Source: Bacilli bacterium
Lineage (GTDB): Bacteria; Bacillota_I; Bacilli_A; RFN20; CAG-826
NCBI GenBank assembly: GCA_017477255.1
Contig: JAFUXB010000005.1
Location: forward strand, 1 to 64,000
Length of the DNA stretch: 64,000 bases
Direction of reading: 5' to 3'
Shown here in pieces: positions 17,297-26,500 of the stretch. The notes under the pieces were generated by a model that searched no databases, was not told the origin of the DNA, and was given only the letters and a program-made list of their open reading frames with translations. The position numbers and the translations under genes were made by a program. Numbering within the stretch: the first letter of the stretch is position 1; each line of letters opens with the position of its first letter.

Positions 17297-17932
17297 TTAA
17301 TAAGCTCCATGCTTATAGCAATAATCTACATATAACTTAATAAAATCTTCTTTGTTAGAATAATTCAATATATCGTTTTTAAATTTAAAATAATTAATCC
17401 TTTCTAAATAATTTTTGTGATAAAAATTTTCGATAAATTCAAAATCAATTGAGTTTTCATTAAATGGAATTACATATAACGGTGAGAAAAAACAACATTC
17501 TAATCCATAAATACCAGTTTGTTTATAATTTAATGGATTTAAAACAATCATTAATGTATTAATATTTAAAAATGAAAATTTAGTTGTTCTATCTTTAATT
17601 TCTAATAAAAATTGATCAGAAAGAACAGATTTAAAAACATTAACAGCAATTAAGCCTGCATAGTTGTTAATAATATTGTTGACTATATGCAACTTCGGAT
17701 GACCATATGCATTTTCAATAAAAATATCTAAATAATAATCGTATTCAAAAACTTGAATTGTTAACCCTTCACTAAATGTTTCTTCTATTAAATATGAATG
17801 TTTTCCATCATAGCAAAAATATTCGTCTAAGGTATTATAAAAATCAAATTGCATTTTGCTTTTATTGGTACTACATGAGCATAAACTACAACTTAAAATT
17901 AAACCTATTAAAAATTTTTTTGCCTTTTTCAT
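17297..17932 (-). CDS. small putative lipoprotein, paralogue of the 16534-17148 product
   Basis: 211 aa with signal peptide ending LCSCS (lipobox). Shared blocks with its paralogue (see that entry) span most of the mature chain, with identity moderate by eye. No ribosome site is visible upstream of the ATG. A TAAATT box with a preceding TG stands 5 bp before it, so the start context is unclear. The 148-bp gap to the paralogue holds only a 29-codon frame of doubtful meaning (17120-17209). Confidence 0.62.
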   Translation of the reverse strand: MKKAKKFLIGLILSCSLCSCSTNKSKMQFDFYNTLDEYFCYDGKHSYLIEETFSEGLTIQVFEYDYYLDIFIENAYGHPKLHIVNNIINNYAGLIAVNVFKSVLSDQFLLEIKDRTTKFSFLNINTLMIVLNPLNYKQTGIYGLECCFFSPLYVIPFNENSIDFEFIENFYHKNYLERINYFKFKNDILNYSNKEDFIKLYVDYCYKHGAY

Positions 17933-18046
17933 ACTTTAATTTAACATGTAAATATTTTTTTGAAAAGAATTGAATTAATGTTTAAATAAATATTTGATTT
18001 AAAAATTAATTATTTAAATCATTTTAGTTTTCAATAATTCCAAGTG

Positions 18047-18063
18047 TGCTAATATTTATATTA
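18047..18063 (+). promoter_or_regulatory. extended -10 promoter placing the RNA start at the msrA ATG
   Basis: TG-C-TAATAT at 18047-18055 is followed by 7 nt and then the A of the ATG. There is no Shine-Dalgarno before the start. The arrangement predicts a leaderless mRNA. Confidence 0.6.
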
Positions 18064-18554
18064 TGAAAAAGACAATTTATTTAGCTGGTGGATGCTTTTG
18101 GGGCGTCCAAGAATATTATTCAAGATTAAAAGGCGTATTAGAAGTTACTGCAGGTTATTGTAATGGTACAACTGCTTTTCCTAAATATGAAGAAGTTAAA
18201 ACAGGTACAACAGGACATGCAGAAACTGTCAAAATTGATTATGATGATTCACTAATTTCTTTAGAAGATTTATTAAATCATTATTTAAGATTTGTTGATC
18301 CTTATTCATTAAATAAACAAGGTGAAGATGAAGGAAGTCAATATAGAACAGGAATTTATTATGTTGATTTACTTGATGGAATTAATGCTAGAACCTATTT
18401 AGATGAACATTTAGAAAAAGGATATAAAATTGAAGTCAGTAAAATGTGTAACTTCTTTAAAGCTGAAGAATATCATCAAAATTATTTAAAAAAGAACGTA
18501 AATGGCTATTGCCATATCAATTTAAATTTAATTAAAAAAGGCGAACAAAAATAA
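18063..18554 (+). CDS. msrA: peptide methionine sulfoxide reductase MsrA
   Basis: 163 aa, full length for the family. It has the catalytic Cys in GGCFWGVQEYY and the conserved blocks GYCNGTT, YEEVKTGTTGHAE, RFVDPYSLNKQGED-GSQYR and AEEYHQNYL. It reduces methionine-S-sulfoxide in oxidised proteins using thioredoxin. The fused MsrB domain found in some relatives is absent. It stands alone between minus-strand genes and has no ribosome site (see promoter entry). The dispersed 30-bp motif and a bidirectional hairpin follow its stop. Confidence 0.96.
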   Translation: MKKTIYLAGGCFWGVQEYYSRLKGVLEVTAGYCNGTTAFPKYEEVKTGTTGHAETVKIDYDDSLISLEDLLNHYLRFVDPYSLNKQGEDEGSQYRTGIYYVDLLDGINARTYLDEHLEKGYKIEVSKMCNFFKAEEYHQNYLKKNVNGYCHINLNLIKKGEQK

Positions 18555-18560
18555 CATTTG

Positions 18561-18596
18561 TTTAAAAAATAGTTGAGATTTGCAAGGTTTTCAAAG
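18561..18596 (+). repeat. dispersed 30-bp motif, copy 3
   Basis: Plus-strand copy AAAAAATAGTTGAGATTTGC followed by AAGGTTTTC, 6 bp after the msrA stop and just before a hairpin. Confidence 0.65.
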
Positions 18597-18598
18597 AA

Positions 18599-18627
18599 AA
18601 AGGTAGGTTTTTTACGCCTACCTTATA
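18599..18627. terminator. bidirectional intrinsic terminator between msrA and clpB
   Basis: AAGGTAGG and CCTACCTT form an 8-bp stem around a T-rich loop. A-rich sequence on the left and T-rich on the right suit both converging genes. It overlaps the 3' end of clpB. Confidence 0.65.
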
Positions 18628-20737
18628 TTTGTTTAATTACAACTTCTTTATCATTATAATCAACTAGATATTTATGTTTAGTATCTACTTTTTGAGAGAT
18701 GATTTCATTTGCAATAACTGTCTCAACTTTATTTTGAATAAATCTCTTTATTGGTCTAGCTCCATAAATTGGAGAATAAGCACTTTCAAGAATATATTCT
18801 TTTAATTTGTCAGAGAAATCAAAGCTATAATAATTTTCTTTTAATCTCTCATTAAGTAAATTAAGCATTTTATCAACTACTTTTCCTTGAGTTTCTTTAT
18901 TTAATGGATTGAAGTAAACAATTTCATCAATTCTATTTAAGAATTCAGGTTTAAATGTTTGATGGAGTAACATATCTACTTTTTCTTTTTCATTATTAAG
19001 TAAATATTCACTACCTAAATTACTAGTCATAATGATAATAGTATTTCTGAAATCTACTACTCTTCCTTGAGAATCTGTTAATCTACCATCATCTAACATT
19101 TGAAGAAGTAAATTAAATACTTCAGGATGAGCTTTTTCAATTTCATCAAATAATACGATTGAATATGGATTTCTTCTAACTTTTTCAGTTAATTGACCAC
19201 CTTCTTCGTATCCTACATATCCTGGTGGAGCTCCAATTAATCTACTCGTTGAATATTTCTCCATATATTCACTCATATCAATTCTAATAATATGAGATTC
19301 ACTATCAAATAACGCTTCAGCTAAAGCTTTTGCTACTTCAGTTTTACCTACACCAGTAGGGCCTAAGAACAAGAATGATCCAATTGGTCTATTTGTATCT
19401 TTAATACCTGCTCTTTGTCTTAAAATAGCATCGCTAATTAAACTTAAAGCATCATCTTGGCCAATTACTCTTCTTTCAAGTGTTTCTTTAAGGTTTAATA
19501 CTTTTTCTCTATCACCTTTTTCAATTTTACTTAAAGGAATATTAGTCATCTTTGAAATAATTTTAGCGATTTGTTCTTCATCAACTACTTCACTTAAAAG
19601 TTTTTCTTTGTCAGAAGAAATTTCGTTTTCTTTTAACTTATTTTCAAGCTTAGGAATAACTTTATATTGAAGTTCGCCAGCTTTTTCATATTCAGAATGA
19701 GATAAAGCAACATCAAGATCAAATCGAGCTTTTTCAAGTTGTTCTTTAATCTGTTTAACGTTTAAGATTTCTTCTTTTTCTTTTTTCCATTTTTCTTTAA
19801 TTTCATCATCTTTTTCTTTAAGTGATGAAAGTTCTTTATTTACATCATCTAAACGTTTTTTACTTGCTTCATCGCTTTCTTTACTTAAAGCTACTTTTTC
19901 AATTTCAAGTTGTCTAATTTTTCTTTCAAGTTCATCAAGTTCACTTGGCATTGAAGCTAAATCTACTTTAATTGAAGCACATGCTTCATCAACTAAATCA
20001 ATAGCTTTATCAGGTAAAAATCTACTTGTTAAATATCTATTTGATAAAGTTGCTGCAGCAATTAAAGCATTATCAGTAATTTTTACGCCATGGAAAGATT
20101 CAAATCTATTTTTTAATCCTCTTAAAATAGTTACAGTATCTTCAACACTTGGTTCATTTACTAAAACAGGTTGGAATCTTCTTTCAAGTGCTCTATCTTT
20201 TTCAATATATTCTCTATATTCTTTTAATGTCGTAGCACCAATACAATCAATTTCACCTCTAGCAAGCATTGGTTTTAACATATTTGAAGCATCAAGCGCT
20301 CCATCAGTTCTACCAGCGCCTACAATTAAATGAATTTCATCGATAAAAAGAATTATTTTTCCTTCAGATTCTTTTATTTTGTTAAGAACTGCTTTTAATC
20401 TTTCTTCGAATTCACCTCTATATTTAGCACCAGCTACTAATGCTCCCATATCAAGCTCATAAATAGTTTTATTTTTCAAGATAGTAGGGACATCATCTTT
20501 AACAATTCTTTCGGCTAAACCTTCCAAAATTGCAGTTTTACCAACACCAGGTTCGCCTAGAAGAATAACGTTATTTTTAGTTTTTCTTGCTAAAATTTCG
20601 ATGATTTTACGAATCTCTTCATCACGTCCAATTACTGGATCAATTTTTCCTTTTTTAACTTCTTCGTTAATATCACGACCGAATTTTTGAAGGACATCTT
20701 TATCATTTTCATAATCAGGCATTTGATTCATTTGCAT
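18623..20737 (-). CDS. clpB: ClpB-type disaggregase lacking the N-terminal domain
   Basis: 704 aa from ATG 20737, preceded by AAGGAGG at 7 bp; upstream in-frame starts lie inside or before that site. AAA1 (about 30-280) has GEPGVGKTA and FIDEIH. A shortened middle coiled coil (about 290-410) follows. AAA2 has [19 protein letters not shown] and the sensor region GARPIKRFI. Usual ClpB is about 860 aa; here the Clp_N repeats are replaced by a short Met/Asn stretch. It disaggregates proteins with DnaK. A CIRCE element and sigma-A promoter lie upstream, so it is a HrcA-controlled heat-shock gene. Confidence 0.93.
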   Translation of the reverse strand: MQMNQMPDYENDKDVLQKFGRDINEEVKKGKIDPVIGRDEEIRKIIEILARKTKNNVILLGEPGVGKTAILEGLAERIVKDDVPTILKNKTIYELDMGALVAGAKYRGEFEERLKAVLNKIKESEGKIILFIDEIHLIVGAGRTDGALDASNMLKPMLARGEIDCIGATTLKEYREYIEKDRALERRFQPVLVNEPSVEDTVTILRGLKNRFESFHGVKITDNALIAAATLSNRYLTSRFLPDKAIDLVDEACASIKVDLASMPSELDELERKIRQLEIEKVALSKESDEASKKRLDDVNKELSSLKEKDDEIKEKWKKEKEEILNVKQIKEQLEKARFDLDVALSHSEYEKAGELQYKVIPKLENKLKENEISSDKEKLLSEVVDEEQIAKIISKMTNIPLSKIEKGDREKVLNLKETLERRVIGQDDALSLISDAILRQRAGIKDTNRPIGSFLFLGPTGVGKTEVAKALAEALFDSESHIIRIDMSEYMEKYSTSRLIGAPPGYVGYEEGGQLTEKVRRNPYSIVLFDEIEKAHPEVFNLLLQMLDDGRLTDSQGRVVDFRNTIIIMTSNLGSEYLLNNEKEKVDMLLHQTFKPEFLNRIDEIVYFNPLNKETQGKVVDKMLNLLNERLKENYYSFDFSDKLKEYILESAYSPIYGARPIKRFIQNKVETVIANEIISQKVDTKHKYLVDYNDKEVVIKQI

Positions 20738-20768
20738 AAACATTCCTCCTTTCGCTTTTAGCACTTTC

Positions 20769-20796
20769 ATTATAATACAAAATTAGCACTCGTCAA
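20769..20796 (-). promoter_or_regulatory. clpB promoter
   Basis: On the minus strand TTGACG (20791-20796), a 16-bp spacer and TATAAT (20769-20774). The -35 box lies inside the CIRCE operator, so HrcA binding would block RNA polymerase. Confidence 0.8.
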
Positions 20797-20809
20797 GTGA
20801 GAGTGCTAA
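20783..20809. promoter_or_regulatory. CIRCE operator (HrcA site)
   Basis: A perfect TTAGCACTC-N9-GAGTGCTAA, identical to the classical CIRCE consensus. No hrcA gene is in the window. Confidence 0.97.
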
Positions 20810-21107
20810 AAATTTTTAAAATTTCCCTGCATTTTTTAAAATAAGCTCCACTTTAAAAATATTAACTTCAAAGCAGAGTTTCCATGTTTTTACAAATTAC
20901 AAATTGTTGACTATGCAAATTAATAAGTTAGTATCTAAACTTTTCCATTAGTTTTAATTTTGCACTTACTAAAAATATAAAAGTGCAAAATTTGCACCTA
21001 GATTTTTATTTGAGTGCACAATTTACTTATATAAAAATAAATACAATAATTCTAAATTTAAATTTTTGAAATATTAATATAAAAACAAATTTATAATTTA
21101 TTACGAA
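20810..21107. other. intergenic region between hydrogenase and clpB
   Basis: Mostly A/T runs. The only clear structure is a 10-bp hairpin, TTTTGCACTT (20958-20967) with AAGTGCAAAA (20981-20990), which may mark the end of the hydrogenase transcript although it has a poor T-tract. TTTGCACC and GTGCAC follow nearby. I see no gene. Confidence 0.5.
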
Positions 21108-22532
21108 CTATTTATATTCTTTTATTGCTTCTTTAATAGTTTTTGGTTTAGCGTCTTTACCATATCTATCAATTACAACTTTATCTCTAACTTCATGAGT
21201 TAAACAACATGGACCACCAATGCATCCACCTAAACAACCCATTCCTTCAATAAAATTAAAATCAACATTGCCATTTTTAGCTTTCATAAGAGCTAATCTA
21301 CAATTTTCAAGTCCATCAACAGTAATTGGTTTAGCTTCAAATGAACTTCCTTGTTCTTTTAAAGCTTCTTTAACTGCTTCAGTAAGTCCACCACTTCTAG
21401 CAAATATTCTTCCATAATAAGAAGCATCATCTAATGGACTTTCTTTTAATGTTGAAGCGTCAATATCTCTAGAATCGATCATAGCTTGTAATTCTTCAAA
21501 AGTTAAGACTACATCAATATATTTTCCTGCATCTGTTTCTTGAATTTCTTTCTTTTTAGAAATACATGGTCCAACAAACATAATTTTACATTCTGGATTA
21601 TGTTCTTTTACCCATTTAGCAATTGTAGCCATTGGTGATAAGTTACTAGAAATATATTCTGATAAAGTTGGATAATATTTTTTAATAAAATTAACAAAAG
21701 TTGGACAACATGAAGAAGTTAAAAATCCTTTTTCTTCAAGCTCTTTTGCTTCATTATAAGCGACCATATCTGCACCTAAAGCAGCTTCAACAACATTACT
21801 AAATCCTAATTTTTTAATCGCAGTAACAACTTGTCCTAATGTTGCATATTTAAATTGGGCAGCAATTGATGGAGCAACTATTGCATAAACTGGATATTTT
21901 TTAGAGAAATTACTATCTTTTAATATACTAATAGCTTCTTTCATATAAGATTTATCCATAATTGCACCAAATGGACATTGATAAACACATGCACCACATT
22001 GAATACATTTTTCATCATTAATTTCAGCAAAATGTAATTCATCCATGCTAATTGCATTAACTTTACAAGCTTGTTCACAAGGTCTTAAAAAGTTTTGGAT
22101 TGCGTTATATTGACAAGCTTTGGCACACATTCCACAGTTAACACATAATTCTTTATTAATATAGGCAGCTCTAGTGATTGGATTAAATGTAATTGCTTTT
22201 TTAAAACATGCTTTTTCACATCTTCTAGCAATACATCCTCTACATCTACTTGTTACTTCATATCCTCCAAGTGGACATTCATCACAAGCAATTTTAACAA
22301 CTTCAATTACGTTATTTCTATCTTTTGATCCACCAAGAGCTAATTTCATTCTTTCTAAAACAATTGCTCTTTCTTTATAAATGCAACATCTCATCGTGCT
22401 TTTTGGCCCTGGAGATATACGCATTGGGATGTCATTATAATTTTCTAATAGATTATCATCAAAAAGACCTCTTGCGATTTCTTTTAATACTTTATATTTA
22501 AGTTCTTGAACATCTGTATCGAATTTTCTCAT
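21108..22532 (-). CDS. [FeFe]-hydrogenase, group B-like
   Basis: 474 aa. The N-terminal half carries Cys-rich iron-sulfur motifs: CDECPLGG, CRGC-ARRCEKAC, CVNCGMCAKAC and CIQCGACVYQCPFGAI. The H-cluster domain (about 200-470) has the three signatures in variant form: TSSCCPTF, GPCISKKKE and EGMGCLGGCIGGPC. The final GGCIGGP and the TSSCCPTF variants match group B enzymes rather than the prototypical TSCCPxW/MPC forms. It handles protons and H2 with ferredoxin; direction is unknown. AGAAGG lies upstream of the start. rex precedes it on the same strand, fitting redox control, though I see no clear Rex site. Confidence 0.92.
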   Translation of the reverse strand: MRKFDTDVQELKYKVLKEIARGLFDDNLLENYNDIPMRISPGPKSTMRCCIYKERAIVLERMKLALGGSKDRNNVIEVVKIACDECPLGGYEVTSRCRGCIARRCEKACFKKAITFNPITRAAYINKELCVNCGMCAKACQYNAIQNFLRPCEQACKVNAISMDELHFAEINDEKCIQCGACVYQCPFGAIMDKSYMKEAISILKDSNFSKKYPVYAIVAPSIAAQFKYATLGQVVTAIKKLGFSNVVEAALGADMVAYNEAKELEEKGFLTSSCCPTFVNFIKKYYPTLSEYISSNLSPMATIAKWVKEHNPECKIMFVGPCISKKKEIQETDAGKYIDVVLTFEELQAMIDSRDIDASTLKESPLDDASYYGRIFARSGGLTEAVKEALKEQGSSFEAKPITVDGLENCRLALMKAKNGNVDFNFIEGMGCLGGCIGGPCCLTHEVRDKVVIDRYGKDAKPKTIKEAIKEYK

Positions 22533-22585
22533 AAACGTACCTTCTATTAATAAAACAATATTTTACTAAAAATAGTTATCATTAC

Positions 22586-23230
22586 CTAATCATTATTTAA
22601 TTTATTTTTAACTTTGTGAGCAAGTATTGATAAAGATGCAGCTAAGTCCATATTTTGAACTATAACACCTTCATCTATTTCCAAATGAATTGGTACAAAA
22701 TTTAAAATTCCTTGAATTCCTGCTTTAACAAGTCTTTGAGCAATTTCTAATGCATTTTCTTTTCCAACAGTTAAAATTGCAATATTTACATCTAAAGTTG
22801 GAATATATTTTTCTAAATTATCAATTGAAAAGATTGGTTTATCATTTATAACTGTTCCAATTTTAGAATTATCAATATCAAATCCAGCTAAAACATTTAA
22901 TCCATAATTTGCAAAGCCTTCATATCTTAAAATTGCTCCACCTAAATTACCAACACCAATAACTACGGCATTACTAACTTTTTTATATCCTAAATATTCT
23001 TCTAAATCAGCAACAATATCATCAATTCTTCTTCCAACCCCTGGTTTTCCTTGTTTAGTTGCTATAAGTTGGAAGTCTTTTCTAATTTGTTCTTCTGAAT
23101 AATCAATTTCTTTAGCAAGTTGTGAGCTTGAAATAAGAACTCTTCCTTGATTTTGTAATTTATATAAAATTTTAAGATAAAGTTGCAATCTTTCTAATTT
23201 TCTTGTTGCATGATCATTTTGTTTTTTCAT
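22586..23230 (-). CDS. rex: redox-sensing transcriptional repressor Rex
   Basis: 214 aa, normal length. An N-terminal winged helix (about 1-80) has SSSQLAKEIDYSEEQIRKD and GKPGVGRR. A Rossmann domain follows with VVIGVGNLGGAI, the NADH-binding GxGxxG, then AGFDID. Rex releases DNA when the NADH/NAD+ ratio rises and controls fermentative and hydrogenase genes. It sits 53 bp upstream of the hydrogenase. TTAAGGAAG gives a ribosome site. Confidence 0.96.
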   Translation of the reverse strand: MKKQNDHATRKLERLQLYLKILYKLQNQGRVLISSSQLAKEIDYSEEQIRKDFQLIATKQGKPGVGRRIDDIVADLEEYLGYKKVSNAVVIGVGNLGGAILRYEGFANYGLNVLAGFDIDNSKIGTVINDKPIFSIDNLEKYIPTLDVNIAILTVGKENALEIAQRLVKAGIQGILNFVPIHLEIDEGVIVQNMDLAASLSILAHKVKNKLNND

Positions 23231-23319
23231 AAATTATACTTCCTTAAAATATTCTTCTTATTTATTTTAAAATAAATAAAATTAGAAAACACTAATAATT
23301 TAAAAATAAGCAAAATAAA

Positions 23320-23358
23320 AAGTCTTAAATTAATTTTTAAAATTAAAATTAAGACTTA
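23320..23358 (-). terminator. terminator between the lysine importer operon and rex
   Basis: AAGTCTTAA and TTAAGACTT form a perfect 9-bp stem around an A/T loop. On the minus strand it is followed by TTTTTATTTTG, ending the transport operon. Confidence 0.75.
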
Positions 23359-23381
23359 TTTTAAGTGAGTTTTGAAGCAAA

Positions 23382-23415
23382 TTTTTAAAAAATAGTTGAG
23401 TTCTGCAGGGTTTTA
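23382..23415 (+). repeat. dispersed 30-bp motif, copy 4
   Basis: Plus-strand copy with exact core GAGTTCTGCAGGGTTTTA. It overlaps the TAA stop of the importer ATPase, in reverse orientation to that gene. Confidence 0.7.
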
Positions 23416-24420
23416 GGAATTTATACCTTTAATAAAGGCTTTAGTTCTAGGTGATTTAGGATTAGAGAAAACTTCTTTTGTTTCACCAAATTCAACAATA
23501 TTTCCATTTTCAATAAAGATAACTTTATTAGCAACATTTTTAACAAAATTCATTTCATGAGTAACAATAATCATCGTTCTTTCTTCATTAGCTAATTTCT
23601 TCATAACATTTAAAACATCATTAACCATTTCAGGATCTAATGCACTCGTAGGTTCATCAAAAAGTAAGATTTCTGGATCCATACATAAAGCTCTAGCAAT
23701 GGCGACACGTTGTTTTTGACCACCACTTAATTGACTTGGTCTATAATTCATTCTGTCATCCATATTAACAGCATTTAATTCCTTAAATGCTTTTTCTCTT
23801 GCTTCTTTTTTATCTCTTTTTAAAACATCAATTTGAGGCAATACGCAATTCTTTAAAACATCCATATTGTTAAAGATATTAAATGATTGAAAAACCATTG
23901 TAATTTTTGATCTTAATACATTAAGTTCTTTATCTGAAATTACAAAATTATTTGCTTGTTTAATACTCTCGTTATAAGCATTTAAATCAAAGAAATTTTC
24001 CTTTAAAATTTTCATTTTCCTTGCAGATCTGAACTCTTTTTTTGCTTTTTTGATATTTTGAAGATTTTCTTTTGAGTTATCTCCTTCTATTTTTTTATTA
24101 ACAAAAATAGCTAAATTGTCTTCAGTTTCAACAAGTAATTCATCGTGTTTAATAAGAGCTTTATTATATTCTTCATAATTAACAAAATCATCTTTACATT
24201 TTTCAATTTGAAAATATGGTTTATCTTCAAAAGTTAATGTACCTCTAGTTGGAGTTTCAAGTAAATTAAGGCATCTTAAAAGTGTAGATTTACCACTTCC
24301 ACTAGGACCGATTATAGCGACTACATCGCCTCTATTTACACTAAAAGAAATGTCTTTTAATATCTTTTCCCTTCCAAAATATTTAGCTAGATTAGATACA
24401 TTTAAAACTACTTCACTCAT
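23413..24420 (-). CDS. amino-acid ABC importer ATPase with large internal insertion
   Basis: 335 aa; GlnQ/HisP-type ATPases are about 240. Walker A is GPSGSGKST near residue 40 and the Q-loop MVFQSFNIF is near 170, so about 95 extra residues lie between them. The insert is charged and helical (EEYNKALIKHDELL, KKAKKEFRSARKMK). The rest is canonical: LSGGQKQR signature, Walker B ILLFDEP, and H-loop IVTHEMNFV. It energises uptake with the permease and binding protein upstream. The start overlaps the permease stop by 4 bp. The lysine riboswitch heading the operon suggests the substrate. Confidence 0.9.
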   Translation of the reverse strand: MSEVVLNVSNLAKYFGREKILKDISFSVNRGDVVAIIGPSGSGKSTLLRCLNLLETPTRGTLTFEDKPYFQIEKCKDDFVNYEEYNKALIKHDELLVETEDNLAIFVNKKIEGDNSKENLQNIKKAKKEFRSARKMKILKENFFDLNAYNESIKQANNFVISDKELNVLRSKITMVFQSFNIFNNMDVLKNCVLPQIDVLKRDKKEAREKAFKELNAVNMDDRMNYRPSQLSGGQKQRVAIARALCMDPEILLFDEPTSALDPEMVNDVLNVMKKLANEERTMIIVTHEMNFVKNVANKVIFIENGNIVEFGETKEVFSNPKSPRTKAFIKGINS

Positions 24421-25202
24421 AAATCATAGCTCCTTTTTAATCTTCCAAAAGGATTTAAAGATATCTTTTCTCCATCTAATTTCTTTTCTATTAGTTTTAA
24501 GACTAATGAAGCAATCAAAGTCATGACTAAATAAATTAAAGCTAATATAAAATAACATTCTAAAAATGCATAATTTGTTGAAGCTATATCTTTCATTCGA
24601 TAATAAAGTTCAGTAACAGTAATTACATTTAAAACACTAGAATCTTTAATATTTACAATAAATTCATTTCCTATAGTAGGTAAAGCATTTCTTAAAGCTT
24701 GAGGTAAAATAATTTTTAATGATGCACTTCTAGCACTCATTCCTAAAGATCTAGCTCCTTCTACTTGTCCTTTATCAACTCCATTAAGTCCAGATTGAAC
24801 AATTTCGCCCATATAAGCTGCAGTATTTAATGTAATAACAATTAAACCTGCAATTAGCCATCCATTTATTACATTAATTATTTCTTTAGGGAAAATTATA
24901 TTTTCAAAATTTATACAAATAGCTAAGCATCCATATTTAAAAATAAGAGCTTGAACCATCATAGGAGTTCCTCTTAAAACTATTGAATAAATACTGCAAA
25001 ACCCCCTTAAAATTACTTTTAAAGCCTTAATAAACTTATTATCTAGTTCTTTTACTTTTATATTTTTGCCATATGCTAAAAATACACCTAAAATTAATCC
25101 AACTACTGTTCCAAATATAGAAAGGATTAAAGTTGAAATAATTCCAGCTAAAATAAAATCTCCATTATTAGTAAATATTTCACCTATTTTATTAAAGTTC
25201 AT
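24417..25202 (-). CDS. amino-acid ABC importer permease (HisM/GlnP type)
   Basis: 261 aa with about five membrane segments. It has the EAA loop SGLNGVDKGQVEGARSLG followed by LKIILPQALRNALPTIGNE, the contact site for the ATPase in polar amino-acid permeases. It is probably a homodimer, since only one permease gene is present. It is tightly packed: the binding protein ends 2 bp before the start and the ATPase overlaps its stop. Lysine is the inferred substrate from the riboswitch. Confidence 0.92.
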   Translation of the reverse strand: MNFNKIGEIFTNNGDFILAGIISTLILSIFGTVVGLILGVFLAYGKNIKVKELDNKFIKALKVILRGFCSIYSIVLRGTPMMVQALIFKYGCLAICINFENIIFPKEIINVINGWLIAGLIVITLNTAAYMGEIVQSGLNGVDKGQVEGARSLGMSARSASLKIILPQALRNALPTIGNEFIVNIKDSSVLNVITVTELYYRMKDIASTNYAFLECYFILALIYLVMTLIASLVLKLIEKKLDGEKISLNPFGRLKRSYDL

Positions 25203-25204
25203 AT

Positions 25205-26077
25205 TTATGCATTTTGAGCACTTCTAACTGAAGCTTCGCCCATTAATCTTCCTCTTTCTTCTTCACTTAATTTTGCTAAAGCTCCATTAAGCTCATTTTT
25301 TAAAGTTTCATTTCCTTTTTTAATTCCAATATTTACTGATAAACCAATAATATCATCTTCACTTAAAAAGCTTTCATAATCACAATAAAGTACTGAAAGT
25401 CCACCTAAATTTGTCATAGCTTCGATAACTGGAAGTTCAGCAGGCATTGCAAAAGCTGCTCCACTTTTAACATCAAGAGCTGCTAAAGGATAAGTTGCTA
25501 ATGGTTGATTATGATGAACATTTAATTCTTCAATGCTAGCAAAATAAGTATCAATTAAATCGTCTCCTACAACATTAGCTTGGCAAACTAAATTTTGATT
25601 AGAGAATAAAGTTTTTAATTCTTCATAACTTGCAGGATTTTCTTTTGAATTCCCTTCAGGTAAATTTTCAGTTTTAATTAAAAAAGCTAAATCACTACTT
25701 AAATAAGGATCTGTAAAATCAATTGTTTTTAATCTTTCTTGAGTTACACTCATTCCAGCTAAAACTGCATTAATTTCATTATTTACTAAACTAAGAATTA
25801 ATGAATCCCATTCTATTTTTTTAATAACTACTTCTTTATTTAATTCTTTTGATAAATATCTAGCAATTTGAATATCATATCCATCTGCATATTGATTTGT
25901 TCCAAATATTGGTAATGAAAATTCATTACTAGAATTAATTGTCCAATTAAATGGTTGATATGCACATTCCATACCAATAACTAATTTATTTTCATTATTA
26001 GTCCCAGTATTTGAACATGAAGCAAGTAACGATAGTGATAAAACACCAAAAACACCTAAAAAACCATTTCTTTTCAT
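25205..26077 (-). CDS. lysine(-type) ABC importer substrate-binding lipoprotein
   Basis: 290 aa. The signal peptide ends SLLASC (lipobox), so the protein is membrane-anchored. Family 3 solute-binding blocks are present: VIGMECAYQPFNW, YADGYDIQIARYLSKEL, WDSLILSLVNNEINAVLAGMSVT and TDPYLSS. Amino-acid binders of this type capture substrate and deliver it to the permease. GGAGG sits 5 bp before the ATG. It is the first gene after a lysine riboswitch with terminator, so expression should fall when lysine is abundant. Confidence 0.92.
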   Translation of the reverse strand: MKRNGFLGVFGVLSLSLLASCSNTGTNNENKLVIGMECAYQPFNWTINSSNEFSLPIFGTNQYADGYDIQIARYLSKELNKEVVIKKIEWDSLILSLVNNEINAVLAGMSVTQERLKTIDFTDPYLSSDLAFLIKTENLPEGNSKENPASYEELKTLFSNQNLVCQANVVGDDLIDTYFASIEELNVHHNQPLATYPLAALDVKSGAAFAMPAELPVIEAMTNLGGLSVLYCDYESFLSEDDIIGLSVNIGIKKGNETLKNELNGALAKLSEEERGRLMGEASVRSAQNA

Positions 26078-26091
26078 AAATTACCTCCAAA

Positions 26092-26130
26092 AAAAGAAAG
26101 AGATTGCACTTTATATCGATGCAATCTCCC
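26092..26130 (-). terminator. lysine riboswitch expression-platform terminator
   Basis: On the minus strand AGATTGCA and TGCAATCT pair around TCGATATAAAG and are followed by CTTTCTTTTTTT, just before the binding-protein gene. Confidence 0.85.
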
Positions 26131-26146
26131 GCAAAAAGGCAATTTA

Positions 26147-26314
26147 GATTTCACCGATAGCTCCTCTACATAATTGTAGGAGTCTATAAGATTTTCTCTT
26201 ATAGCCCAACTCCCTTAAATACCTTTAAGGTGTTTCGGCAACTTCGCCTTTCACTAGCATCATTAGATGTCTCTTCAACTAGTTACTTTTCTAATTGCGC
26301 CTCTATCAATCTCG
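26147..26314 (-). ncRNA. lysine riboswitch (L-box)
   Basis: The minus-strand RNA shows the L-box core in order: GATAGAGGCGC, AAAAGTAACTAG, GTGAAAGGCGAAGTTGCCG, GGGAGTTGGGCT and GGAGCTATCGGTG. The first and last blocks pair (GATAG with CTATC, extended by G-U pairs) to close P1. Several stem-loops in between match the five-helix layout. It controls the amino-acid ABC importer and marks it as a lysine transporter. Confidence 0.9.
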
Positions 26315-26319
26315 CTTTA

Positions 26320-26347
26320 AGTATAAATGCTGGTGAAAAATTTGCAA
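26320..26347 (-). promoter_or_regulatory. promoter of the lysine importer operon
   Basis: TTGCAA (26342-26347), a 16-bp spacer and TATACT (26320-26325) on the minus strand, immediately before the riboswitch. Confidence 0.7.
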
Positions 26348-26437
26348 GTACTTGATTATTTAATTTTTAAAAAATATGAGAATTAACTGATATATCAAAT
26401 TATAAATAGGCAAAAACTCTCTTAAATTCAATAAAAG

Positions 26438-26466
26438 ACTCCCTTTTTAATTTGGAGCCTATCTTC
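26438..26466 (-). terminator. putative terminator after the antitoxin gene
   Basis: On the minus strand GGCTCC and GGGAGTC pair around an A/T loop and are followed by TTTTATTG. Confidence 0.6.
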
Positions 26467-26500
26467 TCTTTTTCAAATCTTTAAGTCTTTTAAAAATCTG

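Noticed and set aside
22533-22585. Rex operator upstream of the hydrogenase
   Set aside because: No TTGTTAA-N4-TTAACAA-like palindrome could be read in the short gap; only A/T-rich half matches.
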